DNA of 64,000 nt from Rhynchospora pubera (lineage: Eukaryota; Streptophyta; Magnoliopsida; Poales; Cyperaceae). The translations under genes and the position numbers were made by a program. Where the stretch lies: assembly GCA_028095005.1 (NCBI GenBank), contig CM051459.1, forward strand, positions 20,384,699 through 20,448,698, given 5' to 3'. Under the pieces are notes generated by a model. It saw only the letters and a list, made by a program, of their open reading frames with translations, searched no databases and was not told the DNA's origin. Shown here in pieces: positions 1-12,710 of the stretch. Position 1 is the stretch's first letter; each line of letters begins with the position of its first letter.

Positions 1-3000
1 CGCGAAGCTATAGCTGCTGCTGGTGGCGTAGAGGCCTTGGTGAATAATCTAACTTCTTTATTTATTTATTTATATTTTTTTTCAGTCAGGTCTTAGATGT
101 TAGCTTCACAAGTCTGAATACCAGTCTTGACAAAAAAGTGGACTCATTATAGTCCTTTACCCATAGAATTTAGTATCTTAAGATACACGATACGTAACTC
201 ACGATACGATACGATTCATAGCCCGATCGATACGTATCTTGACCATTGTATCTCAATTGCAGTGTATCTTAATGTATCTTAAGATACACGATATGTAACT
301 TACGATACTAGGGTGTATCTTAAGATACAAACGATTCGGTAATACTCAATAGTGAAACAATTTGTTTTAGTAGAATAATAATAACAATAATAATCATTTT
401 CAACTATAATTAATAAAGATTATAATAGAATATTAGTAGAATAATAAGAACAACAACAATAATAATAATAATCATCATCATTTATGCAAATTATATAGCA
501 TAATACTATACTATAATAATTAATAGCTTAATAGTTTCTACATATATTTTGTAATATAATTTATATAGATTATAGTTTTATACAATATAATATTTATAAT
601 TTATACGAATAAAAAATATATTAATATTATACAATATGTTGTTATAAAATACATTACACTATTGTAAATAATATAATGATTAATAATTTATACATACAAA
701 AATAATTAATAATGAGTATAATTTATACAGATTTTATAGTGTAATATCATAGATTAAAATTGTAAATGATTTATGCATATTATATATTATAAAATTTAAA
801 TAAAATCCAATATTTATACACTATATTTAAAGAAGGCTGAATTATCGAATGATTATAAGGATATAATGTGATATTAGAACTTTCTTTTAATGAAAATAGT
901 TCAATATAAATTCTAATTACTTATTTTACATAATTTTAAAGATAGCTTACCGTATCTTAAACGAATCGATACGATACACGATACACGATACGATACTTAA
1001 TGCTACGATACACGATACATTTTACGATTCAACTTCTATGCCTTTACCTTTCGAGGAATCACAAAAAGACCTCTCCGTAATACTACCATGGTGTTATGTT
1101 ACTCGGGAAGTTTAAAATAGCCCTTGTCATTACTTATGGAAGTAGATTAGTATTACGAAGTGGTCGCTCTTAATTTATTTCCTCTCTTTTGCAACACAAG
1201 CAATGTCTTTTCTTTTTGTTAGAATTTAGTTCCACTTAAATGTGCAGAACTTGAGTGCGCTAACTCTGAACCCTGTTCTCTGCAGCCAACTAGGTCCTAG
1301 AGTATATTTGTAAACATCTAATCTCTTAGATCACAAGTCTTCACTCATAAAAAAGGAAGAAAGGCATGAAATTGGGCAATATCATTTATTTATAGCCATC
1401 TACCCAAATTAGAATCCAAATCAGTATTATGCTTCTATCCTCAAAAGATCAGGAGAGATCAAAGAAAGAAAATTATTAGTTAGGTATCTGGCTGGGAAGC
1501 TCAAGTATGCACTTGTGCCTGCTTCATCAGGCCACAGTAGTATTGATGCAAAATGGGTTTGAGAGTGGTTTTTACGGTTAAAGTCTAAGAAGATTAAAAG
1601 GACAGGAGGGAGTTGAGTTTTCTTTGGCATAAGTTACCATGAAATAACACAACAATAAGTAATTAATTTGGAGCTAAAAGTTCCCCGATGCAATCCTTGC
1701 TTTTAGCTTTGCCAGACCTTGATTTTGTTGCGACATTGACATATGTGTAAGCAGACAAAAGAGAGATTTTTGATACGTCTTGACACAGTAAACCTTTAGG
1801 GAGGAGGGGTTAACAGAAGAGAGGAGGATGAATGAGAGGGCAGTATGCAGGGCTTTTGGTTAGGCAAAGAGTGACAATTGGGATACTTTTATGTTATATT
1901 ATATATATAATTAAGCATAAGCTAAACTGTATTTTCATTAAAAAATAATTGGGAATCGTTTTAAATTTTCTAAAGAATAAAAGGGTTATCATTCCACATT
2001 CAACATGGTAGGTTGTTTAACAATTCATACACAATTTGAAGGTTTTCTCAAATTCATCTTTTCTTTTGTTGGTTCACCCCTACAATTGCATACTCTGCAT
2101 ATTACCACAGGCATAGATTGCAAAATTTGCATTTACGAAAGGCACTAATGTAATTTTGCTTTTGTGCTTGTTTTTTACTGCCATGAATTTAGGTGGCACT
2201 TGCACGAGATTGCACAAATGCATCAGAAGGCCTCCAGGAGAGAGCTGCTGGTGCACTGTGGGGATTGTCTGTTTCAGAAGCTAATAGGTACCCTTTTTTT
2301 TTGCTATACTTGGAGGATGTTATGTATAATCATTTTATTTAAGAAGAAAAGTAATGCTTTCCTGTAGGTTTTGTTTTGTTCTTCGTGCTGAACCTGTTAT
2401 TATTTTTGTTGATTTTAGTTTTTGTTAACTTACGGTTTTGTTTTACATTTTTGATGAAATCTTCTTTTTGGTTCTTTTGTATAGCATTGCTATTGGGCGG
2501 GAAGGAGGAGTAGGTCCTCTACTAGCTCTTGCACGCTCTGAAGTCGAAGTAAGTCGTTATTCTTATTTGACTCTTTTTGTTTATGGTTCTGGTTTCAAAT
2601 TTAATTATATGTGCTTCTTATTTTATTGAAATCTTTTTCCTTTTCCTTTTTTGTTTTTGGAAAGGATGTCCATGAAACAGCTGCAGGGGCGCTTTGGAAC
2701 CTTGCCTTTTATTCTGGAAATGCACTACACATAGTGGAAGAAGGTGGTGTGCCAGTTCTTGTGAACCTTTGCTCTTCTTCTGGATCAAAGATGGCTCGTT
2801 TTATGTCCGCTTTGGCTCTTGGTTACATGTTCGATGGGAGGTATGCCTTTTAGCCTTTTCCTTTTTCCTTATCAGTTTTTCTTGGCCTTGCTATTTGTTC
2901 ACACTTGCCTCACTATGATGCAATTGAGAGCGCTTCATTGTGTGAAGCCATATCTTAATTGCTGCATTATCTGTTGAGGCAGAATCCACAGCTGTTGGTA

Positions 3001-4746
3001 TGACTTTACCATTACTCATTTCTGATGAGACTACAGCCCGTCTATTTAGAAAAGACCAGTGGGATTATGCGGTGCAGCTAGAGCTCTAAGTGATTGGATA
3101 TACTTACTATTTTAAAATTCTTGTGTTATGGACAATCACCCCACAGATAACAGTTTTCAACTTTTCAGATTTATTTGCACGGCCATTGCCTAGCTTAGTG
3201 AATCAACCTTTTATGTTACCTGCCAGACTTCATTACTTTTTTGGCTGTTAATAAATTGGTGGTCTATGACTGTATTTGTCATGTCTGGTATCTGCCGACA
3301 TGATTGTAGAATTTCAATTCCTGATTAGAATGGTACTTCAATTTGCAGGATGGACGAGGTGGCTATCATGGGGACATCAGGGGAAGGGTCGTCCAAAGGT
3401 GCATGCTTCGAGGGGGCAAGAAAGATGGCATTAAAGCACATCGAGGCGTTTGTTGGCACCTTCTCCCATCCCAACCTCTTCTCCCTTGCTGCGGCCTCCT
3501 CTGCTCCTGCAGCCCTTTCGCATGTTGCTGAGGCTGTCTTCATTCAAGAGGCTGGACATCTCAGATGCAGGTCAGTGAATTTCTTCAATGAAGATGGTAG
3601 TTCTTTCCTCGGGCTTCAAATTTTAGTTGGTTATAAGTGGGTTAAGCTACTTGTTCTATCATAGTGAAATGAAACTTCATACAAATCTATGTTTTATTAT
3701 GGAATAGCTTAAGGTAGGCAACTATCCTACTAAAAGGTCGAACGGTACTTGTTATATTTCTCTCTTGGATCTTGTGCCACTAAGTGCTTGTTAGTCCTAT
3801 TTTCCATTGTCTAATTAATTAAGGCTAATTATTTAGAGCATTTATTAAACACACTGAACAGTAAGGTCCTTTCTGCAGACAAAGATCAATGATGGATCTT
3901 GTTTCTGTTGTGGAAACTACCTTCATTTAAAGTAATTTGAGTCTATTAAGCCAACCCTGGTTGGCATGCTCAATCACTAACATTCTGTTTTATCCAAATG
4001 CTCCTGCCTGATGGATTGTAACGCTTCGAGCAAGAAACTCCGCAATTTATTATACTATGTTTTGTCCCTAATATCGCTGGTGATTTCTTTTTCAGTGGTG
4101 CTGAGATTGGAAGATTTGTTTCAATGCTGCGCAATCCTTCATCAATTCTTCGTGCATGTGCTGCTTTTGCTCTTCTTCAGGTTGGCTTTCTATTGCACTA
4201 GGGATTATACAGATAAAGAGCTGAGCCAATCTTTGCATGTATACTCCTGTAATATCTACCATCTAGAACAATTTTATTAAGACAAGGGTCATCCATCCTA
4301 TCAGCTTTTTGATACTTACTTTTCTCACATATGGCACCAACAGTGATCCCTGACAAGTAAAAACAGTACTCTCATTGTTCCTCTCTTTCGTCAGTATTTG
4401 TTCATTGAATGACTGAGGTATTATGTAGGATTATCAGGATGGGAGTAACTGAGGGCTATGCATGAATGATTAGGCCAGAAATAAAAGAGCTCCATGTTAT
4501 AGCGTTGGTACTATGCACGACTAGTCAAGCACGTTATTGATATGATTATTTTCTCTTAATTAAATGCAGTTTACAATCCCTGGTGGCAGACATGCAGCAC
4601 ACCATGCAGCCCTTCTACAAAAATCTGGTGCAGCACGGGTTTTACGTGGGGCTGCTGCATCAGCAACTGCACCAATTGAGGCCAAAATCTTTGCCAAGAT
4701 CGTCCTCAGAAATCTTGAACACCACCAGTCTGAATCTTCTGCATGA
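1..4746 (+). CDS. ARABIDILLO-type Armadillo-repeat protein, C-terminal part (5' end outside window)
   Basis: Seven exons can be joined in frame: 1-39, 2193-2287, 2485-2548, 2665-2840, 3349-3570, 4096-4180 and 4570-4746 (stop). They give 285 codons of the C-terminus. All introns are GT-AG. The product has repeated Armadillo units with motifs such as GGVEALVALA, ERAAGALWGLS, REGGVGPLLALARS and ETAAGALWNLAF, then a conserved tail (IQEAGHLRCSGAEIGRF, FTIPGGRHAAHH, KIFAKIVLRNLEHHQ). From family knowledge, ARABIDILLO proteins are nuclear F-box/ARM proteins that promote lateral root branching. The F-box is N-terminal, so it lies outside this window and I cannot confirm it. The first visible intron (40-2192) is long and carries a hAT-like insertion at 162-1040. 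The reading frame is intact throughout the visible part. Assignment is confident; the exact orthologue is not determined. Confidence 0.9.
162..1040. mobile_element. hAT-like non-autonomous element in ARABIDILLO intron
   Basis: The element is flanked by an exact 8-bp direct repeat, cctttacc, at 154-161 and 1041-1048. The ends are short imperfect inverted repeats (catagaattt on the left, aacttctatg on the right). Both ends carry arrays of a degenerate gatacgatac/gtatcttaagatac motif at about 170-345 and 950-1028. The middle is AT-rich with no coding potential. The 8-bp duplication is typical of the hAT superfamily. No transposase is encoded, so it would need one in trans. Confidence 0.8.
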
Positions 4747-5785
4747 CAGTAGTGTTAAGCAAAAGAACCATCCTGATCAATTAAGAGAACTTTTCACCTG
4801 GTCACTACTTGGTTTATCTTTCATCTGTGCCCTCAGGAGACCTCACAATATTAGCTTTACTCCAGTTGGAAAGGTGGGGAGGTTCGAAGTATGTTGAGGA
4901 TGTGAAATTTCACTTGGACCTTTTCTACTGTTTATAGGGCATATGCAACATTTTCGACGTACGGGGGTACATTTATACTTTTACAGGGACAGGAAAATTG
5001 GCCCTTAAAAGAATAAATTGCCCCTTTCCCAGACTGATGTTATCTTTGCCTTTCTTTCTGAAAGCGACTAGTTTTGAGTGTATTTTTTTTTGGCCCCTTT
5101 TTGTTCCTTAGATTTATTTGTGTGTTTAGGTTGGATTTGTTGAGTTGGGCGTGTATGTAGGAGGTTAAATTATGTCAAGCATTTAGACATATAGGCTTTT
5201 TTGTGGTGTGCTCTACTTAGAAAAAAAAAGTAATTGTATATGAACTTAGAACTATGATCATAGAATTATTGTAATGGGAAGTTAGTTTTGTTTGTTTTTT
5301 AATTAGGCTTCATTATTGCGGGTAATAGTATAGCTTTGCGGATCGTACTATCTTTGGGCTAAATAGTTGTACCTGAAACCAATTTTTCCTAGAATACCAG
5401 AATGAACTGTATTTGAAGTTTGAACTACCTATTGCGGTGCTTCTAATATCAACTGAGTCCTGCACCTTAGCTCGCTTAGTTGCCCTCTTGATTTACTCTT
5501 GCCTGTGGAATTATCTTCGCAAGATAGGACCTTCCACATTTTTTCTGCTCTTCCAATTTTATCTGTAGATTTGGTTGTCAGAGGTTTACCCCTGATGTAG
5601 CATATTCAGTGGCTTAAAATGGAACTTAACAAATGAATTAGCTTGGGTCAATTAAACATCCTTCAATATAACATAATCTAAAGCCAGGACGTGAAACCAT
5701 CAGCATCTAACACCACCTTATTTACACTCGTGGTATGACATGACCCAAGGCAATACAAATACAATAATACAGGGTAGGCATCTGA
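4747..5785. other. Convergent intergenic region between ARABIDILLO-type and PPT genes
   Basis: This holds the 3' ends of two convergent genes. I see T-rich and A-rich stretches compatible with 3' UTRs and poly(A) signals on both strands, but no further coding exons and no recognisable repeat. Confidence 0.5.
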
Positions 5786-8700
5786 TCATTCATTTGATAA
5801 TAACACTATGTCATGATTTAATCCCAGGGCCTCCTTGATAGTGTCTGAAGCTGATGAAATTAACTGAGAAATGGAAGAAGATATAGTTGATTTTTTCTTC
5901 GCCTTTAGGTATGGCACCATATAAGTTTTCATGTCACTTCTGGAGATGCGGAGATGGCCTCCCTTTACCGAGACAAACTTCACCTTCCCGGCTTCATCTA
6001 GAGTTCTCAAACCAATCCAATCTTCCTGGTACAGCGTTGTCTGCATGACCACATTTGAGTAAAACAATGTGTGAGAGAGAAGAATGAGTTGCATTGGGCT
6101 TATATAACATATAATATTATACTTTATGACTAACTGTGTCCAAATAAAATAATTATGAGCATGGACAGCAAATTCTTAAATACTTCCAGTTTTTTCATAA
6201 CATTTTTAGAGTTTCTATCAGCATGCTACAAGGTGCCAACTAATGACCAATCCATTTGGCAACCAAAAGTTCAGGTGACAATGGAACCAAAAGAAATAAA
6301 GAATTCACGAGGTGCTAAACAGCAAAAAAAAAAATGAAGGGCCTAAATCAGGCTTCAGTTTTGAATTTTTTCTTTGTTTGCATTCTAAATTCTTTCAATA
6401 CAAGCAGTAAATGAACTTTTCATATGGATACCTCTTGAGGAGACAGTACGTTGTTGAAGCTGCCGTCAGGGTAAAAACCAAACCAGGCTGTTTCCTTTGG
6501 AATCAGCACTACGTCATTCTCAAACTATAGACCAAACAGAAAAAATTCAATCAGACATCAGTTCTATCTCATGATGTAATAATTTGTGCAAGAATGAAAA
6601 TTGTCTTCACAGAAATTTAAACCGAAACTATATTCATATTATGGCATCATTAGGGATTGTCTTAAAGAAAAATAAACTTCAAATTATGTTCATACTACAA
6701 CATTATTGGGACAATATTCAAAGAAATACAAACTAAAAGCTACATTACTACTATAATGTTATTGGGACTTTCAGTAGTGGACTAGTGTTCCTTTATGCAG
6801 TGTCATTTCTATCACTTTCAATGAAACACTAGACTAAGATCCTGCAAATGGCAGTGAACTAGGTTTTTTGCCAGCAGCGAGAACAGTAATGTTATACTAC
6901 TTAAGAATCAAAAAGTGAATCAGGTGATATTTCAGTAACATTCATGTAATTGACTCCATTATGACTAAAAGTTGCTGGAAATTGGGAAGTGGAAAGCTGT
7001 TGCTTCATAAAGTAACTTGCCATAATTAGAACCAAATTCTGTAGGCTGCTAAATCTTTCTTTGTAAGTGGAATTTCGTTGCTCGGCTTTTTCGTTGTTGA
7101 GACTGGGAAGAAACTTGCATCCTTTTAGGTACTCATCTATTTGCTACATTGGAAAAAAAAAATGAAAACATGCATTAAAATAAGCATTTCTTTTTTGTAA
7201 TTCAGAATATTGATAGCTATTTTATCACACTACCCAAATTTTATCCATCAATTTCCCTAAAATTTATTTCAAAAGTTATTCTAATATTTCATATCTGATA
7301 ATTGCACCGAACATAATCATTACAATAAGACAACAGTACCTTCATAATCTTTTTGCTAGATTTAAAATAAGTTTAAAACTACTGCACCAGAATCAAAGAA
7401 AAACTCAATGCAGAATTTGTTCAATACCATACAGTACATAATGCTCCCATAACACATGTCACCGGTACCAAAATCAGAGATCGCTATTAATAGAAAGGAT
7501 GACAATTCTTTGAACATTAGAATTTCAATTCAGGATCCAGAAACTGAGTTCTAGATCGTACAAAAATGGTTGACGGATGCATATGTTTTTATATATAAAA
7601 AAAAAATACCATGGGTTAAACTTACAGTAGGGATCTTGAGATAACCGCTTGGGGCAAGATGTTCCTGTTGTTTTAACCTCAAATTAATATATCGTAACTA
7701 AAAGAAGTAACAGAAGGAAGATTTATAATACCATGGTGATCAGGTCTGGTAGAATTAGTACCTTAGGTTGAAACATTAACACCCTGATCGGAAACAATAT
7801 CGAGAGAAGATTTGATCGGAATGGATCAGAAAAGACACGATTGGATTTCACAAATCAAATTCGTGATTAGAACGAACAGAGAAGAAACCACAGAAATTGA
7901 GTTTGAAGGTCATGTATATCCCTTCTTGCTCCAATGGAATGGTCGTGATCCTCTCTATGCGAAATCCCGTCAAATTTCTTCATTTTGAAGAGAATTTGCA
8001 AACAGGGTTTCAGCGATGAAAACTCCCGTCGAATCCGATTCTTGTCGCCTTTTAATTTCATTCCAATCATGAGATTTGATGAACTCCCATGAAACCCAAT
8101 TCCCACCCCTTTATTTTTGTGGCTCCGATCAGGGTGTAAATTGCATACTAAAATATTTATTCTGCAAGCTCACAATTTCTAAATCAGCGTGTATAGCAGC
8201 TACAAGCAACTCAATAAGATTACACCAACCTGAACATAATCTGAATATATCTCTGACTTGATGAGGGCATCAACTATGACACAAATAAAGCCTTTCTGTT
8301 ATTAGAGAAAATGACAAACATAAATTTAATATACTAAATGACGTCAACGTGTTTGATTCTAGCATTACTCGTAATAAAATATGGATAACTAAAGAAAATT
8401 CAGCACTAACCAATGTAGAAACAACAGTAATAAACTAATAATTAACAAGTAACAACTAAAACAAAGTGGCTTTTAGCAGTCCTCAGCGGTAAGGGAGTCA
8501 TTTTAGCATTACAGTTTCTTTAACAGAAAAAAAATGGTTGATAAAACAAATATGGACATTTCCTTATAAACAATTTATATGTTTCATGAAGCATTATTAA
8601 GATTAAATATGATATAACATTGCAAACAAAATAACATAACATGTAATAATGTTATTGCATGTGGTCTAGTAGCTCAAGTGGTAATAGCAGTTGGCTCACT

Positions 8701-10816
8701 TCTAAGAGGTCCAGGATTCAAGCCCGCATGCTTGCGATAGGCTTGGCGAACCAGCATAAAAACTCAGCTATACATACAAGAAATGACCAGGGTCAGGGTG
8801 TCATTTCTAGCCTACCCCAACTTGTTTGGAATAAAAGGCTTAGACTTTAGACTTTAGACAACTTGTTCTAGGATGGAAGGGAAGTAAAAAACCTCTACTA
8901 ACTCATATGGCAATAACAACCTAATAAACGAGAGCCCAACTGAAGATATTCATGAAATATTGAACTACTAAATTGAATACCTGATATTTACTGCTTAATC
9001 TAACATAATTGAGAACTAGTCACTATGTCCAACTTTAATGGGAAGAACTACTAGATACAGATTGTTGCATATTTCAGGCAGGTCTTAGAGAAAACAATAA
9101 AGCGTGAAATTATGGTGATAAAGAAAAAAGTAACTGACAACATAGATAAGAAGATATCATTGAGCAATTAAATTTCAAAAAAGTATCAATTACTCCAAAA
9201 AGTAAAAGAGTTTGTGTGTTTAGTGTATGATATTTTTGGTTTTTTATAATAAAGAGACAAGTAAAGAGGCACTCACGCCACATAGTGGAACTGATGCAGT
9301 GCCAGCATGGGGACCACCGAGTGAGATAAAATTCTTGACCTGTTGTAGACAGTCAGTTAGTAACTTAACCAACTTCAATGGATTACTGTGTAGTTAATAG
9401 TTCATACAAGGTTTGAAGCTTCATTTGCATGTTAAAAAATATTCCATTATTAGAAGAAAAAATAGAAAACAAAGCAACTTTTGTACTGAAAAGTTATACA
9501 ATTACTTACTGGTGGACCCCCATCACAAAATTCTATCACAGCTCGTCCAATCACATTTCCCTGTAAATGACAACATAATGATTTAAAAATAATAATGTGC
9601 GTGCGTGCAGAATGAGAAATGGGGGTGTCAGTTTTAACAGGCTCATAAGGCCATGGGGAATAACTGGCTTTTATATAAGTTTTAAGTTTGTTATGTTGGG
9701 TATGATCCACTGTTACATATTCAATTTTGTCTGTTTGATCTTTGTGCATGCTAATCGTTGCACAAATTAACACTGAACCCCAAATCAAGCCTAACTTGAA
9801 TTATAAACACAAGCAGTTAAATAAATAAAAACAGCCTGGCTACAAAGCTGCATAAGGGTGCGACCATGTCAATTGTTGCAGGAAAATGGAGGATTAATAT
9901 ACTATACCTGTGAAAGGCCAACCATGTTGTAGCCTGCACTTAATTCTTTCATTTCTTTAACCTAATCGTTCAAAGCAAGCAAAAAGAACTCCAACATTAT
10001 CCCAAGCTCATTTTAGCATAGTTAATAAATATGATGAAGAAATAGAAAATTTCAGATAACTGTTTAACCTGTTCACACACAAGATTTGCCTGAAAAAGAA
10101 AAAAAATGAAACAAAACAGAAAAAGTAAAAACAGTCAAAACTCCATGTAATTACCTATTCAGTTCAATCAAAATAAAAAATATTGAACAATTAAAAATAG
10201 ACCTGTTCTGTAAGAGGCATGACCCAAGAATCCCAGCTTCCATGTCCAATTTCACTGAAAGGAGCATTATGAACAACAAAATAAGAAAATATAAACATGA
10301 TCAAACAAAAATTTCACAAGAAACAATCCTTTGCAAATTTTGCCAAAATGTCTTGCTTTTCTGACAAACACAAAGTTTGATTCAACACTATCAGTTCTAT
10401 AGATAAACAACAACACTTATCTATTTCCAAAAAAAGAAGCTCAAGTCAAGCAAATCTCAAACAGATGGACATCTAAATAATTTCCTTCTTCAATTACTGT
10501 GGTTACAGGGATTAAGTTTAACCAAATAAATAGAAATGCGAAAAAAGAAGCTCACATGCAGTATCCTTTAGAACCAGACCACTCGCTGAGCAATTGTGTG
10601 AACTCCGATATTCCTCCATTCGTGCACTGATCTCCAATCCCTAGAACAAAAACACCCATCAATGAATCAAAAAGATAGAGGGAGAGGAGAAAGAGCAAGA
10701 GAGAGAGAGAAGATTCTCGCACCATGGAGAACGATGAAGGGGAGAGAGAATGAAAAAGAGGCCGAGATGCAGAGTAGCGCGAAGAGAAAAAGAAATCGCG
10801 CTACTGAGACCGCCAT
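5786..10816 (-). CDS. PPT1: Palmitoyl-protein thioesterase (PPT1-type), complete 12-exon gene
   Basis: Exons in order of transcription: 10816-10723, 10640-10556, 10254-10203, 10089-10069, 9961-9908, 9560-9510, 9339-9277, 8295-8230, 7664-7626, 7143-7021, 6524-6432, 6040-5786. They total 996 nt, 331 aa plus stop, with all phases consistent. The enzyme class removes thioester-linked fatty acyl groups from cysteines of proteins in the lysosome/vacuole. The N-terminus (MAVSVARFLFLFALLC) is a hydrophobic signal peptide. The nucleophile elbow GLSQGN puts the catalytic Ser at residue 101, and a conserved GGHL gives the likely His276. Other family motifs are HGIGDQC, DSWVMPL, EFCDGGPP, GGPHAG, HLAPSGY, FLPSLNNE, RNSTYKERF and ETAWFGFY. 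I cannot place the catalytic Asp with confidence. Exon 4 is a 21-nt microexon. The intron after exon 10 starts with GC (gcaagt), a GC-AG intron. Intron 7 contains a SINE. The start codon is the first ATG that opens a signal peptide in frame. Confidence 0.93.
8657..8859 (+). mobile_element. Au-like tRNA-derived SINE, copy 1 (in PPT intron)
   Basis: The 5' part looks like a tRNA with an A-box region (agctcaagtggta) and a B-box-like stretch (attcaagccc). The 3' part ends in cttgtttggaataaaagg followed by a repeated agactttag tail, as in Au-type SINEs. It aligns by eye almost end to end with the copies at 41903-42097 and 63253-63441. It sits on the strand opposite to the host gene, within intron 7. 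I could not define a clean target duplication. Confidence 0.8.
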
Positions 10817-11513
10817 TGTTTCTTTATTCTCACAACCTTAGGTCCTTACCTTATTGTTATCGGACCTCAAGCGAATAGATTAAAGAAGAAATTCTAGAAG
10901 CAACACCAACAGATTTAGCATGTGATTTGGGTTTTTCTTTTTTCGACTTTTGGTAAATTAATTGAGAATGAATCAAATCAATAAATAAGTAATAATAACT
11001 AATAAGACAATTAAATTGGACTGTACAGAAAAACCTTGTGACCTGTCGGGGCCAATGGTTACTTATCCTCTAAAATTATCGCACGTGCAAGTTCGAGAAA
11101 TACAAAATTTTGCAAAGAAGTAAATATTGAATTTTACTTGGAGAGAAAAATTGTTCTAGTTAATAAATTTATATACAACTTTTGTGATGAAATACATTTT
11201 TTTTCTGTGACATTATTTCTAAGGCCCTGACCAAAATCCCATTTTTTTAACATGAAATTTCATTTTTATTTCATTTCGTTGGAAAATTCACGATAAAAAT
11301 GAACGGATTTGGATTTGGTGTATAATTTTAAAACAAATTTGAAAGAATCTCCTTTTTTAATAATTGAATACAGTTACAATATTACGTGCTATTTTAGTAT
11401 TATATTAGTATTTACCTTAATAAATATTATATTTGACATTCAATTAAATGCGAAAATAATTTTATTATTGACCTTTATAATTTATATCATTGGTGTGAAT
11501 ATATATGAGAATT
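10817..11513. other. Upstream region of the PPT gene
   Basis: AT-rich DNA without coding potential; the PPT promoter, read on the minus strand, must lie here. Near 11223 is half of a Tourist-like terminus (ggccctgaccaaaat) similar to the complete elements at 13787 and 55887, suggesting a truncated copy. Confidence 0.4.
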
Positions 11514-11872
11514 GCTAATGTGCCATCGATTTTCTATTAATTTGTTTTTCGAGATTTAAAATTTAAACGGTCGATCCAAATTTTTCAAGTTGGTTATCGT
11601 ATTGAAATACCTTTGGAGATCAAAGTTTACATTTTTCAAATTTTTTTGCTATTCATTATGATATTTTAAAATCGGAGTGCCTGAAATACTCTAATCATAT
11701 AATGTTTTTAAAAATATCTTAATAAATAGCAAAAAATTTCGAAAAAATATAAAATTTGATCTCCAAGGATATGGATAACAACTTGAATGGTTCGGATTGA
11801 CCATTTAAATTTTGGATCTCGAGAAATGACTCGATGGCGCGAGACCCTCCATGCCATTAATGACACGTTAGC
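11514..11872. mobile_element. Fold-back (long inverted repeat) element A
   Basis: The left arm (about 11514-11650) and right arm (about 11755-11872) are imperfect inverted repeats over more than 100 bp. Examples are ttcgagatttaaaatttaaa against its counterpart near 11805-11825, and ctttggagatcaaa against tttgatctccaagg. The tips pair gctaatgtgccat with cgttagc-side sequence. No coding capacity. The superfamily is not certain; long arms fit Mutator-like fold-back MITEs. Confidence 0.55.
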
Positions 11873-11879
11873 CATTCAT

Positions 11880-12250
11880 GAGATGCATCATAAAAAGTCT
11901 TCCGTGAGTTGCAATCAAAACACCTAACTCTTGTTCAAAATGACCGATCCAAACCGCTAATATTCTTCCTATTGAAATCTACTTGCAGAACAAATTTTAC
12001 ATTATTTCAAAATTTCTAAGTATTTTTTAGGATTTTTAAAAACTGTTATTTTTTAACAGTTCAAAATTAATCAGATTAACGATTTTCTAAAATTTCAAAA
12101 AAATACTTAAAAAATTTGAAAAAATTGTAAAATTTAGTCTGTATGGTGATTTCAATAAGGAGATCATATTAGAAGACTTCGATTGACCATTTTGAACTAG
12201 ATCTAAAAGTTTTGATCGCAATTCACGGAGGACTTTTTGTGATGCATCTC
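11880..12250. mobile_element. Fold-back element B with about 42-bp near-perfect tips
   Basis: The left tip (gagatgcatcataaaaagtc onwards to about 11921) and the right tip (about 12209-12250, ending ttgtgatgcatctc) are inverted repeats with about four mismatches in 42 bp. The inverted similarity continues towards the centre with more divergence, around an aacagt/actgtt core near 12045-12062. It starts eight bases after fold-back A ends. No coding capacity; the target duplication is unclear. Confidence 0.65.
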
Positions 12251-12319
12251 ACCATAGCCAAACTCTGTCTGTCTCTCTATATATATTAATGTTAATAGGT
12301 TACATAATGAGTTCTTTAC

Positions 12320-12710
12320 GGTACATTGTAAAGTAAGACACGCTGTAAAATGTTTACTTCGGGCTATGTTTTCGAAATTTGAATCTCAAATGATCAATCG
12401 GAGCCGTTCAATTTTTTTTATATATTGAAATCTCATGGCCAACCAAAATTTATATAGTTGTGGAACCTCCAATTGTAATGGTTGTTTAAAATGTAAAATA
12501 GTTAAAACATATATATATATATATATATAATAGTTTTCTAAAAACTAAAAGAATTTAAAAAAATTAGAAAAAATAAAATTTGGTTGGCAATGGTTTTGAT
12601 ATAAAAAATAAATTGAACGGTTCATATTGGTTGTTGAGGTTCAGATTTTGAAAACTTGCGCGAAGTAAATCGTTCTTTCTTTTAATTTGCAAAGCACAAT
12701 AAATTTTCCC
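12320..12710. mobile_element. Fold-back element C
   Basis: Imperfect inverted repeat arms. Left arm motifs (cattgtaaagtaag, tttacttcggg, gttttcgaaatttgaa, ccgttcaatt) recur in reverse complement between about 12605 and 12700. An (AT)n run at about 12508-12529 lies near the centre. It is the third fold-back within 1.2 kb. The exact ends are approximate. Confidence 0.5.

Noticed and set aside
170..1028. Tandem satellite of gatacgatac units
   Set aside because: The units are degenerate, limited to the two ends of one element, and bounded by an exact 8-bp target duplication, so they are subterminal arrays of a MITE.
8657..8740. tRNA gene suggested by A-box and B-box-like sequence
   Set aside because: The same tRNA-like head is joined to the same Au-type tail in three places; these are SINEs, and the cloverleaf is not complete.
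11880..12250. MicroRNA precursor, because of a long hairpin
   Set aside because: Pairing extends over about 370 bp with transposon-like tips, as in fold-back elements; a miRNA call would need small-RNA data.
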